From: Candidatus Falkowbacteria bacterium CG1_02_41_21
GTDB lineage: Bacteria; Patescibacteriota; Patescibacteriia; Patescibacteriales; UBA12465
Assembly (NCBI GenBank): GCA_001871235.1
Contig: MNUV01000040.1
Coordinates: forward strand, 1 to 13,763
Reading direction: 5' to 3'
DNA: 13,763 bases
The notes under the pieces were generated by a model. That model did no database searches and was not told the DNA's origin. It saw only the letters and a program-made list of their open reading frames with translations. This document shows, in pieces, positions 6,781 to 13,631 of this stretch (position 1 is its first letter; the number at the start of each line of letters is the position of its first letter). Both the position numbers and the translations under genes were made by a program.

Positions 6781-6981
6781 GTATATTACACATTTATTTT
6801 GCCGTTCAAGTTTTCGGTAACTCTACTGGTAGAAAGTGCCTAAAATGAAGACCGCAAAATCAGGAGACAACCGCCAAACAAAAAATTAAACAATAATTTT
6901 TGGAGTCCGTTAATTATCAGTTAATCGCGGCTTTGGCTGGTTTACATTATTTGAGACCAGTTTTTTATTTTAAATAAATGT
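6781..6981 (+). promoter_or_regulatory. Structured leader RNA with terminator/antiterminator (putative attenuator)
   Basis: This 200-base non-coding leader precedes rplC. Positions 6796-6860 fold into a long irregular stem-loop: 6796-6802 with 6854-6860 (7 bp), 6805-6808 with 6846-6849, 6811-6814 with 6842-6845, 6816-6818 with 6838-6840, 6820-6821 with 6836-6837, and 6822-6825 with 6830-6833 around a CTGG loop. Downstream, AACCGCCAAA (6869-6878) pairs with 6932-6942 (10 bp, one bulged T at 6938), which destroys the 5' arm of the terminator at 6937-6960. The A-rich 6876-6900 segment links the parts. Mutually exclusive terminator and antiterminator are the hallmark of transcription attenuation. 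A ribosomal-protein ligand (for example L4, the S10-operon regulator in E. coli) is inference; no known leader family is recognised. Confidence 0.6.
6937..6971 (+). terminator. Intrinsic terminator immediately before rplC
   Basis: CTGGTTT (6937-6943) pairs with AGACCAG (6954-6960), 7 bp including one T-G, around a 10-base loop, followed directly by TTTTTTATTTT (6961-6971). It ends 11 bases before the rplC ATG. A terminator so close to the first gene of a large essential operon implies conditional use. Confidence 0.75.
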
Positions 6982-7788
6982 ATGAAATTCATTTTAGGAA
7001 AAAAATTAAATATGACCCAGATTTGGGAAGGCGATAAAGTGGTGCCGGTTACCCCAGTGGCAGCGGGTCCTTGTTTTGTAACCCAAGTTAAAGATGAAAA
7101 GACCGATGGTTATTTTGCTTTACAGGTCGGTTTTGATACCAAGAAAGAGAAGAATGTCAAAAAACCGCAACGTAACCATTTGGCTAAGTCCGGTCATAAC
7201 AATTTGAAATATGTCAAAGAGTTGCGTTTAACGGCTCCGATTGAAGCCAAAATCGGCGATATCATTACGACCGAAACTTTTGCTAAGGGTGATATTATTG
7301 ACGTGATCGGCGTTTCCAAGGGCAAGGGTTTTCAGGGTGTGGTTAAACGTCATGGTTTTAGCGGTCATAAACATACTCATGGTAATAAAGATCAAGAAAG
7401 ACATTCCGGTTCGGTTGGTCCCAAGGGCCCGGCTCACGTTTTTAAGGGAACTAGAATGGGCGGACAGACTGGCAATGAACAAGTGACTGCCGCTAATTTA
7501 GAAATTATTGAAATTGATACCCCCAATAATATTATTTATGTTAAGGGTTCGGTTCCGGGCGCTGTCAATTCTTTAATTATAATTAAGGGTCAGGGTGATT
7601 TAAAATTCAGTACTGCAGTCGTTCCAGTGATTGAGGTGGAAGTAAAAACTGAAGAAGTTGTTGAGGCCCCAGTGGGAGAAGAAGCTACTCCAGAAGTCAA
7701 GACTGAAGAAGTCGCTCCGGTAGTGGAAAAAGTCAAAGCCGAAGAAGTCGCTCCGACTGAAGAAAAGCCGGAAGAAGTTAAAGAATAA
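6982..7788 (+). CDS. rplC: 50S ribosomal protein L3 with acidic C-terminal tail
   Basis: A 268-residue uL3, an early 50S assembly protein reaching toward the peptidyl-transferase centre. Core residues 1 to about 215 include KGKGFQGVVKRHGFSG (113-128), GSVGPKGP (143-150) and GTRMGGQTGNEQVT (156-169), the loop whose Gln is methylated in E. coli. Residues about 217-268 are an added Glu/Lys/Val/Pro tail with imperfect EEVxAP repeats and net negative charge, unusual for a ribosomal protein; E. coli L3 has 209 residues. The MKFILGKKLNMTQIW start is the family N-terminus. It follows the attenuator-like leader and begins the long S10-spc gene string. Confidence 0.96.
   Translation: MKFILGKKLNMTQIWEGDKVVPVTPVAAGPCFVTQVKDEKTDGYFALQVGFDTKKEKNVKKPQRNHLAKSGHNNLKYVKELRLTAPIEAKIGDIITTETFAKGDIIDVIGVSKGKGFQGVVKRHGFSGHKHTHGNKDQERHSGSVGPKGPAHVFKGTRMGGQTGNEQVTAANLEIIEIDTPNNIIYVKGSVPGAVNSLIIIKGQGDLKFSTAVVPVIEVEVKTEEVVEAPVGEEATPEVKTEEVAPVVEKVKAEEVAPTEEKPEEVKE
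7705..7755 (+). repeat. In-frame direct repeat encoding the L3 acidic tail
   Basis: The 15-mer GAAGAAGTCGCTCCG occurs identically at 7705-7719 and 7741-7755, 36 bases (12 codons) apart, encoding EEVAP twice. A diverged copy (GAAGAAGTTGTTGAGGCCCC, about 7651-7670) precedes them. The pattern suggests tail growth by repeat duplication. Confidence 0.7.
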
Positions 7789-7816
7789 TTTATTAATTAT
7801 TTAATTTGTCTATAGT

Positions 7817-8464
7817 ATGTCAGTGAAAATTAACGTGTACAACCAAAAAGCGGAGAATGTCGGCACGCTGGATTTAAGCGACAAGATTTTTAAGGTGGCT
7901 TTAAATAATGATTTATTGCATCAAGCCGTGATTGCTCAGATGGCCAACGAACGTCAAGTTTTAGCTCATACTAAAACTAGAGCGGAAGTTTCCGGCGGCG
8001 GTAAAAAGCCTTGGAAACAAAAAGGTACCGGTCGGGCTCGCGTCGGCTCCAGTCGTTCTCCGATTTGGCGGGGCGGCGGCGTTATTTTTGGTCCGAGAAA
8101 CGAACGTAATTTCAAAAAACAAATTAATCAGAAAATGAAACAGAAAGCGCTGTTGATGGCTTTATCCGATAAGGTTAATAACAACACTTTGGTTATTTTA
8201 GAAAAACTGGATATGCCGGAGTTTAAGACCAAGACTTTCAACGCTATGTTGACCAGTCTGGAAAAGAAAGTCTTGAATAATACTCGACGCAATGTCCTGA
8301 TAATCAATGATCAAAAGGATGAAAAAGTTAAATATTCCGGTCGTAATTTGCCCGGTGTGGAAATTATCAATTTAGAAAATTTGAATATTGTTGATGTTTT
8401 AAAATACAAGAATTTAGTTTTGACCAGCGAAGCGATAAAAAAATTAGAAGAAAGATATAAATAA
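7817..8464 (+). CDS. rplD: 50S ribosomal protein L4
   Basis: A 215-residue uL4. The protein has a globular domain on the 50S surface and an extended loop lining the peptide exit tunnel with L22. The loop is evident at about 52-95 (TKTRAEVSGGGKKPWKQKGT, then GRARVGSSRSPIWRGGGVIFGP), very basic and glycine-rich as in the family. The following KMKQKALLMALSDK helix and C-terminal Rossmann-like half are complete; E. coli L4 has 201 residues. In E. coli, L4 represses the S10 operon by both attenuation and translation control, which makes it the first candidate ligand for the leader before rplC; this is inference, since the leader here is unlike the enterobacterial one. It lies 28 bases after rplC and 5 before rplW. 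Confidence 0.97.
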   Translation: MSVKINVYNQKAENVGTLDLSDKIFKVALNNDLLHQAVIAQMANERQVLAHTKTRAEVSGGGKKPWKQKGTGRARVGSSRSPIWRGGGVIFGPRNERNFKKQINQKMKQKALLMALSDKVNNNTLVILEKLDMPEFKTKTFNAMLTSLEKKVLNNTRRNVLIINDQKDEKVKYSGRNLPGVEIINLENLNIVDVLKYKNLVLTSEAIKKLEERYK

Positions 8465-8469
8465 ATTAT

Positions 8470-8913
8470 ATGGCAATATTTAGTAAAAAAACTATTGCGG
8501 CTCCAACGACTAAAGAAGCTAAGGCTAAACCGTCCGCCGCTAAGAAGACTGAAGCTCCGACCATGAAAGATTTGTATGCGACTGAAGCTAAGAAAGAGAA
8601 ATCGGCCGCCAAAGCCAAAACCGGCGTTGGTTCGGCTTATAAAATTTTAGTTAAACCATTAGTGACGGAAAAGGCGACTAATTTAGGCGGTCAGAATAAA
8701 TATGTTTTTATAGTTGACATCAATGCCAATAAAATTGAGGTGGCTAAGGCGATTGATGAAGTTTATGGCCTTAATCCGATTAGTGTTAATATGGTTAAAA
8801 TGAAAGGCAAGCAAGTGGCTCGCGGTCGGATTACGGGTCGCCGCAAAGATTTTAAAAAGGCCATTGTGACTCTCAAAAAGGGTGAAACAATTCAAGTTTA
8901 CGAAGGTGTCTAA
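8470..8913 (+). CDS. rplW: 50S ribosomal protein L23 with Ala/Lys-rich N-terminal extension
   Basis: A 147-residue uL23, found at the tunnel exit where trigger factor and SRP dock in bacteria. The conserved core starts near residue 57 (YKILVKPLVTEKAT), continues through NKYVFIVDINANKIEVAKAI (77-96), a VYGLNPISVN segment and the basic loop (ARGRITGRRKDFKKA, 117-131), and ends after about 91 residues, as is normal. Residues 1-56 are an added Ala/Lys/Pro/Thr low-complexity extension, probably disordered. The start at 8470 is kept because it lies 5 bases after the rplD stop in the same TTATATG context as other starts. An internal Met at residue 32 is possible but less supported. Confidence 0.95.
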   Translation: MAIFSKKTIAAPTTKEAKAKPSAAKKTEAPTMKDLYATEAKKEKSAAKAKTGVGSAYKILVKPLVTEKATNLGGQNKYVFIVDINANKIEVAKAIDEVYGLNPISVNMVKMKGKQVARGRITGRRKDFKKAIVTLKKGETIQVYEGV

Positions 8914-8927
8914 TTAATTTTAAAACT

Positions 8928-9764
8928 ATGGGAATCAAAAAAGTAAAACCGATTACTCCCGGCAGACGCGAAGCGACTTTCGACGATTTTTCCGATATTA
9001 CCAAGTCAGCGCCGGAGAAGAGTTTGGTTAAATTTAGAAAACAAAAAAGCGGTCGCAATGCCCAAGGTAAAATTACCGTGCGGCATCGCGGCGGCGGCGC
9101 CAAAAGATATTTACGGGCGATTGATTTTAAGCGGGATAAATTCGGCGTGTCGGCTCTCGTTAAGGCGATTGAATATGATCCCGGACGCGGCGCTCGGATT
9201 GCTCTATTATATTATGCCGATGGCGATAAACGTTATATTGTGGCCCCAGTTGGTATTAAGCCCGGCGATACTATTGTCAGTTCCCAGGAATTGATTGAAA
9301 TTAAAGCCGGTAATGCGATGCCGGTGAAATTTATTCCAGCCGGTGTGGGTGTCAGTTGTATTGAACTTAATCCGGGCGAGGGAGCTAAAATCGCTCGCGG
9401 TGCCGGTAATGTGGCTTTTGTGATGGGCGTGGAAGGTAAGTATGCTCAGATTAAATTACCGTCAGGTGAAATTCGTTTAGTTAAAAAAGATAGTTTATGC
9501 ACTGTCGGTCAGGCCAGTAATCCCGATCGGATGCATGTGGTTATCGGCAGCGCCGGTCGGAATCGTCATTTAGGTTGGAGACCGACTGTCCGCGGTACCG
9601 CTATGAATCCTAATGCCCATCCGCATGGCGGCGGTGAAGGTAACCAGTCTATCGGTTTGAAATCGCCTAAGACTAAATGGGGCAAGCCGGCTTTTGGTGT
9701 TCGGACTCGTCGCAAATCAAGTTCCAGCCGTTTGATAATTAACCGTCGCGGTAAAAAGAAATAA
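8928..9764 (+). CDS. rplB: 50S ribosomal protein L2
   Basis: A 278-residue uL2 of normal length, among the most conserved 50S proteins, needed for subunit association and peptidyl-transferase activity. Recognisable parts are KITVRHRGGGAKRYLR (48-63), the OB-like and SH3-like domains through about 200, GSAGRNRHLGWRPTVRG at 207-223, and the critical AMNPNAHPHGGGEG loop (225-238) with the conserved histidines. The C-terminus is highly basic (RRKSSSSRLIINRRGKKK). It starts 14 bases after rplW in an AAAACTATG context without a Shine-Dalgarno sequence. Nothing is missing. Confidence 0.98.
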   Translation: MGIKKVKPITPGRREATFDDFSDITKSAPEKSLVKFRKQKSGRNAQGKITVRHRGGGAKRYLRAIDFKRDKFGVSALVKAIEYDPGRGARIALLYYADGDKRYIVAPVGIKPGDTIVSSQELIEIKAGNAMPVKFIPAGVGVSCIELNPGEGAKIARGAGNVAFVMGVEGKYAQIKLPSGEIRLVKKDSLCTVGQASNPDRMHVVIGSAGRNRHLGWRPTVRGTAMNPNAHPHGGGEGNQSIGLKSPKTKWGKPAFGVRTRRKSSSSRLIINRRGKKK

Positions 9765-9782
9765 TCTAAATATATAAAATAT

Positions 9783-10073
9783 ATGGGAAGAAGTTTAAAA
9801 AAGGGACCCTACATCAATGGGCGGCTTTTAAAAAAAATCCAAGCACTTAAACCGGGCGATAAGTCCGATATTAAGACTTGGGATCGGGCCGCGACAATTA
9901 CTCCAAAAATGGTTGGTTTTACCATCGGTGTTCATAATGGCAAACAGCACACCCCGGTTTATATTGTGGAGAATATGATCGGTCATCGTTTGGGTGAATT
10001 CGCTCCCACTAAGAAATTTTTAGGACATGGCGGAAAGATGGCTAAAGATCAGGCTACCGTCGCTAAAAAATAA
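9783..10073 (+). CDS. rpsS: 30S ribosomal protein S19
   Basis: A 96-residue uS19, which sits on the 30S head and with S13 contacts 23S rRNA and A-site tRNA. The full family signature is present: [10 protein letters not shown] at the N-terminus, [14 protein letters not shown] (32-45), [20 protein letters not shown] (50-69) and [13 protein letters not shown] (70-82). Length compares with about 92 in E. coli. It follows rplB by 18 bases and precedes rplV by 22. The TATATG start context and lack of a Shine-Dalgarno sequence match its neighbours. Confidence 0.98.
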   Translation: MGRSLKKGPYINGRLLKKIQALKPGDKSDIKTWDRAATITPKMVGFTIGVHNGKQHTPVYIVENMIGHRLGEFAPTKKFLGHGGKMAKDQATVAKK

Positions 10074-10095
10074 TTTTTTTTATTAATTTAATTAT

Positions 10096-10677
10096 ATGGA
10101 AATTAAGGCCAGTTTAAATCAATTGCGCATGTCTCCCAGAAAGGTTCGTCTGGTGGCTGATATTGTGCGCGGCATGAAGACCGATAAAGCTTTGGATCAA
10201 TTACGTTTTGGCGATAAAAAAGCGGTCTCACCGATATTAAAATTGGTGGAATCAGCCTTAGCCAATGCCGTTAATAATTATGATTTGGATAAAGATAATT
10301 TATTTATTAAATCTATCATGATCGATGAAGGCGCGACTCTAAAACGTTGGACTCCGAAAGCTCAGGGCCGGGCCACTACTATCCACAAACGTTCCTGTCA
10401 TATTCATTTGACTTTAGTCGAGCTTAAAGATAGCGGCAAAAAGATTGCCAAGAATGTTAAGGCTGATGCCCCGGTTAAATTAGAAGATTTAGTTAAAGCC
10501 AGTGATGCTCCCAGCCCGCAAAAAGTAAAAGTGGCCAAGAAAATTGTTAAAAAAAGCGAAGATGTCACCGCTGAAATTGTTGATTCTCGGATGGAAGGTC
10601 GTCATGGTCACGCCGTGGTGGAAGGCGGCAGTTCTAAAGGTTTTGCCGGTAAGATTTTTAGACGCAAAAGCGGTTAA
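10096..10677 (+). CDS. rplV: 50S ribosomal protein L22 with long C-terminal extension
   Basis: A 193-residue uL22; its beta-hairpin narrows the exit tunnel opposite L4. The normal core spans 1-112: LRMSPRKVRLVADIVRGM (10-27), ESALANAVNN (52-61), the hairpin ATLKRWTPKAQGRATTIHKR (80-99) and HIHLTLVEL (102-110). E. coli L22 ends at 110. Residues about 113-193 are an extension: a Lys/Ala/Asp-rich linker, then a compact basic end (GFAGKIFRRKSG) that looks more ordered than the linker and may contact rRNA. Similar extensions occur in some CPR bacteria and in other lineages. The gene is tightly placed, 22 bases after rpsS and 25 before rpsC. Confidence 0.95.
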   Translation: MEIKASLNQLRMSPRKVRLVADIVRGMKTDKALDQLRFGDKKAVSPILKLVESALANAVNNYDLDKDNLFIKSIMIDEGATLKRWTPKAQGRATTIHKRSCHIHLTLVELKDSGKKIAKNVKADAPVKLEDLVKASDAPSPQKVKVAKKIVKKSEDVTAEIVDSRMEGRHGHAVVEGGSSKGFAGKIFRRKSG

Positions 10678-10702
10678 TATTTAAATTGTAATATTTTATA
10701 AT

Positions 10703-11374
10703 ATGGGAAAAAAAGTAAATCCAAAAATTTTACGCATGGGCATTATCAAGAGCTGGCCTTCAATTTGGTTCAGCCGCGGTGATAAGTACATCAGCAATGT
10801 CAAGCAAGACGTTTTAATTAGAAAGTATTTGATTAAAACTCAAAAAGACGCTGGGATTGATAAGGTAGAAATTGCTCGTAATGCTAAAAAGATTAATATC
10901 GATGTGCATACCGGCAAACCGGGTGTTTTAATCGGCCGGGGCGGCAATGGCATTGAAGAATTAAAAAAGACTTTACACCGTAAATTTTTAAGCAATCCGG
11001 CCGGTATTCATTTGTCGGACATTAATTTAAATATTAAAGAAGTGGCCCAACCTAATTTAAGCGCCCAGATTGTCGTGCAACAAATGATTTTAGATATTGA
11101 AAAACGGATGCCTTTCAGAAAGGTGATAAAACAAACTATCGGTAAAATTGAAAGAGCCGGAGCTTTGGGGGTGAAGGTGGCTATCGGTGGTCGTTTAAAC
11201 GGGGCGGAAATTGCTCGAACTGAGAAATTAGTCTCCGGTAAAGTGCCATTAAACACGCTTCGCGCCGACATTGATTACGCTCGGGGTACGGCTCATACCA
11301 CTTATGGTTGTATTGGTATTAAAGTTTGGATTTACCGCGGAGAAATTTTTGATAAAAAAGATAATAAGAAATAA
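10703..11374 (+). CDS. rpsC: 30S ribosomal protein S3
   Basis: A 223-residue uS3, part of the mRNA entry channel, where it helps unwind mRNA. The type-II KH domain is visible, with the GRGG loop at 78-81 in VLIGRGGNGIEELKK. The C-terminal domain includes RKVIKQTIGKIERAGALGVK (138-157), the conserved GGRLNGAEIARTE (162-174) and RADIDYARGTAHTTYG (187-202). The N-terminus MGKKVNPKILRMGI corresponds to the usual MGQKVHPxGxRLGI. Length is close to E. coli (233), with a shorter lysine-rich tail. Confidence 0.97.
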   Translation: MGKKVNPKILRMGIIKSWPSIWFSRGDKYISNVKQDVLIRKYLIKTQKDAGIDKVEIARNAKKINIDVHTGKPGVLIGRGGNGIEELKKTLHRKFLSNPAGIHLSDINLNIKEVAQPNLSAQIVVQQMILDIEKRMPFRKVIKQTIGKIERAGALGVKVAIGGRLNGAEIARTEKLVSGKVPLNTLRADIDYARGTAHTTYGCIGIKVWIYRGEIFDKKDNKK

Positions 11375-11385
11375 GAAGCAAATAT

Positions 11386-11790
11386 ATGTTGATGCCCAAG
11401 AAAAGCAAATATCGAAAAAGTCATAAAGGACGCCGCGGTGGCATAGCGACGACAAAATTGTCGGTTAGTTTTGGCAGTTATGGTCTGAAAGCCTTAGGGG
11501 CTCATTGGATTACCGCTCGTCAAATTGAGGCCGCTCGCCGCGCTCTGACTAAATATACCAAGAAAACCGGTAAGGTTTGGATTCGGATTTTTCCGGACAA
11601 GCCAGTCACCATGAAAGGCGGAGAAATCCCCATGGGTAAAGGTAAGGGTTCGGTGGATCACTATGTTTGCATGATTAAACCGGGCACGGTGATGTTTGAA
11701 ATGGATGGTATTGATGAAAAATCGGCCAAAGAAGCCATGAATTCCGCCGCTTATAAATTGCCGATTAAATGCCAGTTTGTTAAGAAATAA
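11386..11790 (+). CDS. rplP: 50S ribosomal protein L16
   Basis: A 134-residue uL16, added late in 50S assembly and contacting A-site tRNA. The start at 11386 (MLMPKKSKYRKSHKGRRGG) aligns with the family's MLxPKR start, so the first ATG is preferred over the one two codons later. The conserved SFGSYGLKALG (28-38), ITARQIEAARRALT (42-55), VWIRIFPDKPVT (64-75) and MGKGKG (83-88) are present. The residue before the MGKGKG loop is Pro82, where E. coli has Arg81, the residue hydroxylated by YcfD/RoxA, so that modification cannot occur here. It lies 11 bases after rpsC and 11 before rpmC. Confidence 0.97.
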   Translation: MLMPKKSKYRKSHKGRRGGIATTKLSVSFGSYGLKALGAHWITARQIEAARRALTKYTKKTGKVWIRIFPDKPVTMKGGEIPMGKGKGSVDHYVCMIKPGTVMFEMDGIDEKSAKEAMNSAAYKLPIKCQFVKK

Positions 11791-11801
11791 TTATTATTTA
11801 T

Positions 11802-12032
11802 ATGGATTTTAAAGAATTAAAAAGTAAAACCGAACATGAACTGCATTCTTTTTTGGCGACTTCCCGGGAAAAATTACGGGAATTACGTTTTAAAGATTCT
11901 AATCGTCAATTAAAAAATGTTCGTGAAATTAGAGTTGTGAAGCAAGCCATTGCTCGGGTTTTAACTTTATTGAAGAAAAAGAAAAGTGAGCCAGCGACTC
12001 AGCCGGCTGAAGTTAAAGATTTAAATAAGTAA
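11802..12032 (+). CDS. rpmC: 50S ribosomal protein L29
   Basis: A 76-residue uL29, a two-helix protein beside L23 at the exit tunnel. It shows the expected antiparallel helical hairpin: FKELKSKTEHELHSFLATSREKLRELRF (3-30) and a second helix with VREIRVVKQAIARVLTLL (40-57). The usual family length is about 63-70; residues 60-76 are a short polar tail. Identity is supported by its position between rplP and rpsQ as well as by sequence. The gaps are 11 and 20 bases and the start context is TTTATATG. Confidence 0.93.
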   Translation: MDFKELKSKTEHELHSFLATSREKLRELRFKDSNRQLKNVREIRVVKQAIARVLTLLKKKKSEPATQPAEVKDLNK

Positions 12033-12052
12033 TTTTATTTTATATTAATTAT

Positions 12053-12319
12053 ATGGCCGATCCAAAAATTATCCCAATAACCGCCAAAAAGTTAATCCGC
12101 AAGAAATTCAGCGGAGTGGTGGTGTCTGACAAAAGCGATAAAACTATTGTGGTTAAGGTAGATCGCGTTAAAATCCATCCTAAATATCACAAACGCTATA
12201 AGGTCAGTCGTAAATACAAGGTTCATGATGAGGCTAATGAATTTCACGTAGGCGATAAGGTAAATTTTATCGAATGTCGGCCTTTAAGTCGAGATAAACG
12301 GTGGCGAGTAGCTAAATAG
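12053..12319 (+). CDS. rpsQ: 30S ribosomal protein S17
   Basis: An 88-residue uS17, an OB-fold protein and early binder to the 5' domain of 16S rRNA. The conserved elements are FSGVVVSDKSDKTIVVKVDR (19-38), HPKYHKRYKVSRKYKVHDE (42-60), FHVGDKV (64-70) and the closing IECRPLSRDKRWRV (73-86). The first 15 residues are a small extension relative to E. coli (84 residues). It ends with TAG. It keeps the canonical position between rpmC and rplN, with gaps of 20 bases on both sides. Confidence 0.96.
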   Translation: MADPKIIPITAKKLIRKKFSGVVVSDKSDKTIVVKVDRVKIHPKYHKRYKVSRKYKVHDEANEFHVGDKVNFIECRPLSRDKRWRVAK

Positions 12320-12339
12320 TTTAATAATTACCAAATTAT

Positions 12340-12711
12340 ATGATTCAAGTCCAATCTGTATTAAAAGTAGCCGATAATTCCGGTGCCAAATCAGTGATGT
12401 GCATCAGGGTTTTAGGCGGATATAAGAAACGTTATGCCCGAGTGGGCGATACCATCGTTTGCGCTGTCAAATCAGCCGCTCCTCATAGCGCCATCAAGAA
12501 AGGCGACGTGATTTATGCCGTCTTGGTTAGGACTAAAAAAGAAATTCGCCGTCCCGATGGTTCTTATCTGCGTTTTGACGATAACGCCTGCGTGGTGATT
12601 GACAAGGAAAAGAAAGAACCGAAAGGAAGCAGAATATTCGGTCCGGTAGCTCGGGAATTACGTTCAGGCGGTTTTATGAAAATCATTTCTTTAGCGCCTG
12701 AGGTGCTGTAA
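12340..12711 (+). CDS. rplN: 50S ribosomal protein L14
   Basis: A 123-residue uL14 of exactly the usual length, located at the subunit interface where it forms bridges and is the docking site of the silencing factor RsfS. Signature sequences are [17 protein letters not shown] (1-17), [11 protein letters not shown] (37-47), [20 protein letters not shown] (54-73), [11 protein letters not shown] (78-88) and [13 protein letters not shown] (96-108). The start in TTATATG is the family N-terminus. The gene is complete and tightly spaced, 26 bases before rplX. Confidence 0.98.
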   Translation: MIQVQSVLKVADNSGAKSVMCIRVLGGYKKRYARVGDTIVCAVKSAAPHSAIKKGDVIYAVLVRTKKEIRRPDGSYLRFDDNACVVIDKEKKEPKGSRIFGPVARELRSGGFMKIISLAPEVL

Positions 12712-12737
12712 TCAAATCGGAATTAATCATTAAATTT

Positions 12738-13064
12738 ATGAATATTAAGAAAGAAGACAAAGTAAAAATCTTAACCGGTAAAGATAAAGGCAAAAGCGGT
12801 AAAGTCTTGCAAGTACTGCCGGCGCGGGGTAAGGTTAGCGTGGAAGGCTTAAATTTATTGATTAAGCATATGCGTCCTTCCAAAAAAGGCGAGAAAGGTC
12901 AGAGAATTGAATTTCCGGCCTTTGTGGATGCTTCTAATTTGGCTGTAGTTTGCCCGAAATGCGGTAAAACTACTCGCATGGCTTATAAAATAGCTCAAGA
13001 TGAAGGAACTAAGAAGAGCCGGAAGCATCGGATTTGTAAAAAATGCCAAGAGGCTATAGATTAA
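12738..13064 (+). CDS. rplX: 50S ribosomal protein L24 with zinc ribbon
   Basis: A 108-residue uL24, an assembly initiator that binds 23S domain I. The KOW motif is at about 4-26 (KKEDKVKILTGKDKGKSGKV) and NLLIKHMRPSKKGEKGQRIE follows at 39-58. The C-terminal half carries two CxxC pairs, CPKC (72-75) and CKKC (100-103), which form the zinc-binding form of L24 known from several phyla; E. coli L24 lacks them. Length is within the family range (102-110). It stops 14 bases before the preferred start of rplE. Confidence 0.97.
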   Translation: MNIKKEDKVKILTGKDKGKSGKVLQVLPARGKVSVEGLNLLIKHMRPSKKGEKGQRIEFPAFVDASNLAVVCPKCGKTTRMAYKIAQDEGTKKSRKHRICKKCQEAID

Positions 13065-13078
13065 AACTTTTTAAATAT

Positions 13079-13618
13079 ATGAGATTAAAAGAAAAATATA
13101 AGAAAGAAATATTGCCAGCCTTGAAAAAGGAATTGGGCCTGAAGAATGATTACCTGGCTCCTAAGATTGAGAAGGTAGTCTTGAATGTTGGTTTCGGCAA
13201 ACATACCAAGGAAAAAGAATATGCCGCCATTGTCGTCAAAACTTTAACCAAAATCACCGGTCAGAAACCAGTTTTAACTAAGGCTAAAAAAGCTATTTCC
13301 GCTTTTAAGATCAGAGAAGGTATGATTATCGGAGCGTTGGTCACTTTACGGGGTGACCGGATGTATGATTTTGTGGAACGTTTGGTTAATATCACTTTCC
13401 CTCGGGTGCGTGATTTCCGCGGTATTTTGGAAAATATTATTGATCACGATGGTAATCTGACCATCGGTTTCAAGGAGCATTTACCTTTCCCGGAGATCAA
13501 GCAGGAAGATATTGATCATATCCATGGTTTGGAGATTACGATTGTGACCAGTACTCAGAATCGGGCCGCCGCTTTAGAGTTATTCCGCTTACTGGGCTTT
13601 CCTTTTAAGAAAAATTAA
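13079..13618 (+). CDS. rplE: 50S ribosomal protein L5
   Basis: A 179-residue uL5, which with 5S rRNA and L18 forms the central protuberance and touches P-site tRNA. The start at 13079 (MRLKEKYKKEILPALKKELG) is chosen because it gives exactly the E. coli length and a TATATG context 14 bases after rplX; an upstream in-frame ATG at 13043 would overlap rplX and add 12 unconserved residues. Family blocks: KIEKVVLNVGFGKH (28-41 approx.), TGQKPVLTKAKKAISAFKIR (60-79 approx.), VTLRGDRMYDFVERL, FPRVRDFRG and the closing LLGFPFKKN. Confidence 0.97.
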   Translation: MRLKEKYKKEILPALKKELGLKNDYLAPKIEKVVLNVGFGKHTKEKEYAAIVVKTLTKITGQKPVLTKAKKAISAFKIREGMIIGALVTLRGDRMYDFVERLVNITFPRVRDFRGILENIIDHDGNLTIGFKEHLPFPEIKQEDIDHIHGLEITIVTSTQNRAAALELFRLLGFPFKKN

Positions 13619-13631
13619 TTATTAAAAATAT

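Noticed and set aside
6772..6981. Known riboswitch classes, tmRNA, RNase P RNA or a hidden small gene in the rpsJ-rplC gap
   Set aside because: I could not match conserved cores of the c-di-GMP, TPP, fluoride or preQ1 classes, nor tmRNA or RNase P, and no convincing ORF spans the gap.
8714..8735. TTGACA followed by TAAAAT inside rplW
   Set aside because: The spacing is only 10 bases and no -10 box lies at the 16-18 base position.
11392..11394. Second ATG in rplP as the true start
   Set aside because: MLMPKK aligns with the family start MLxPKR, so the first ATG at 11386 fits better.
13043..13078. Upstream in-frame ATG that would lengthen L5 by 12 residues
   Set aside because: It overlaps the end of rplX, adds residues not found in the family, and the ATG at 13079 has the normal spacing and TATATG context.
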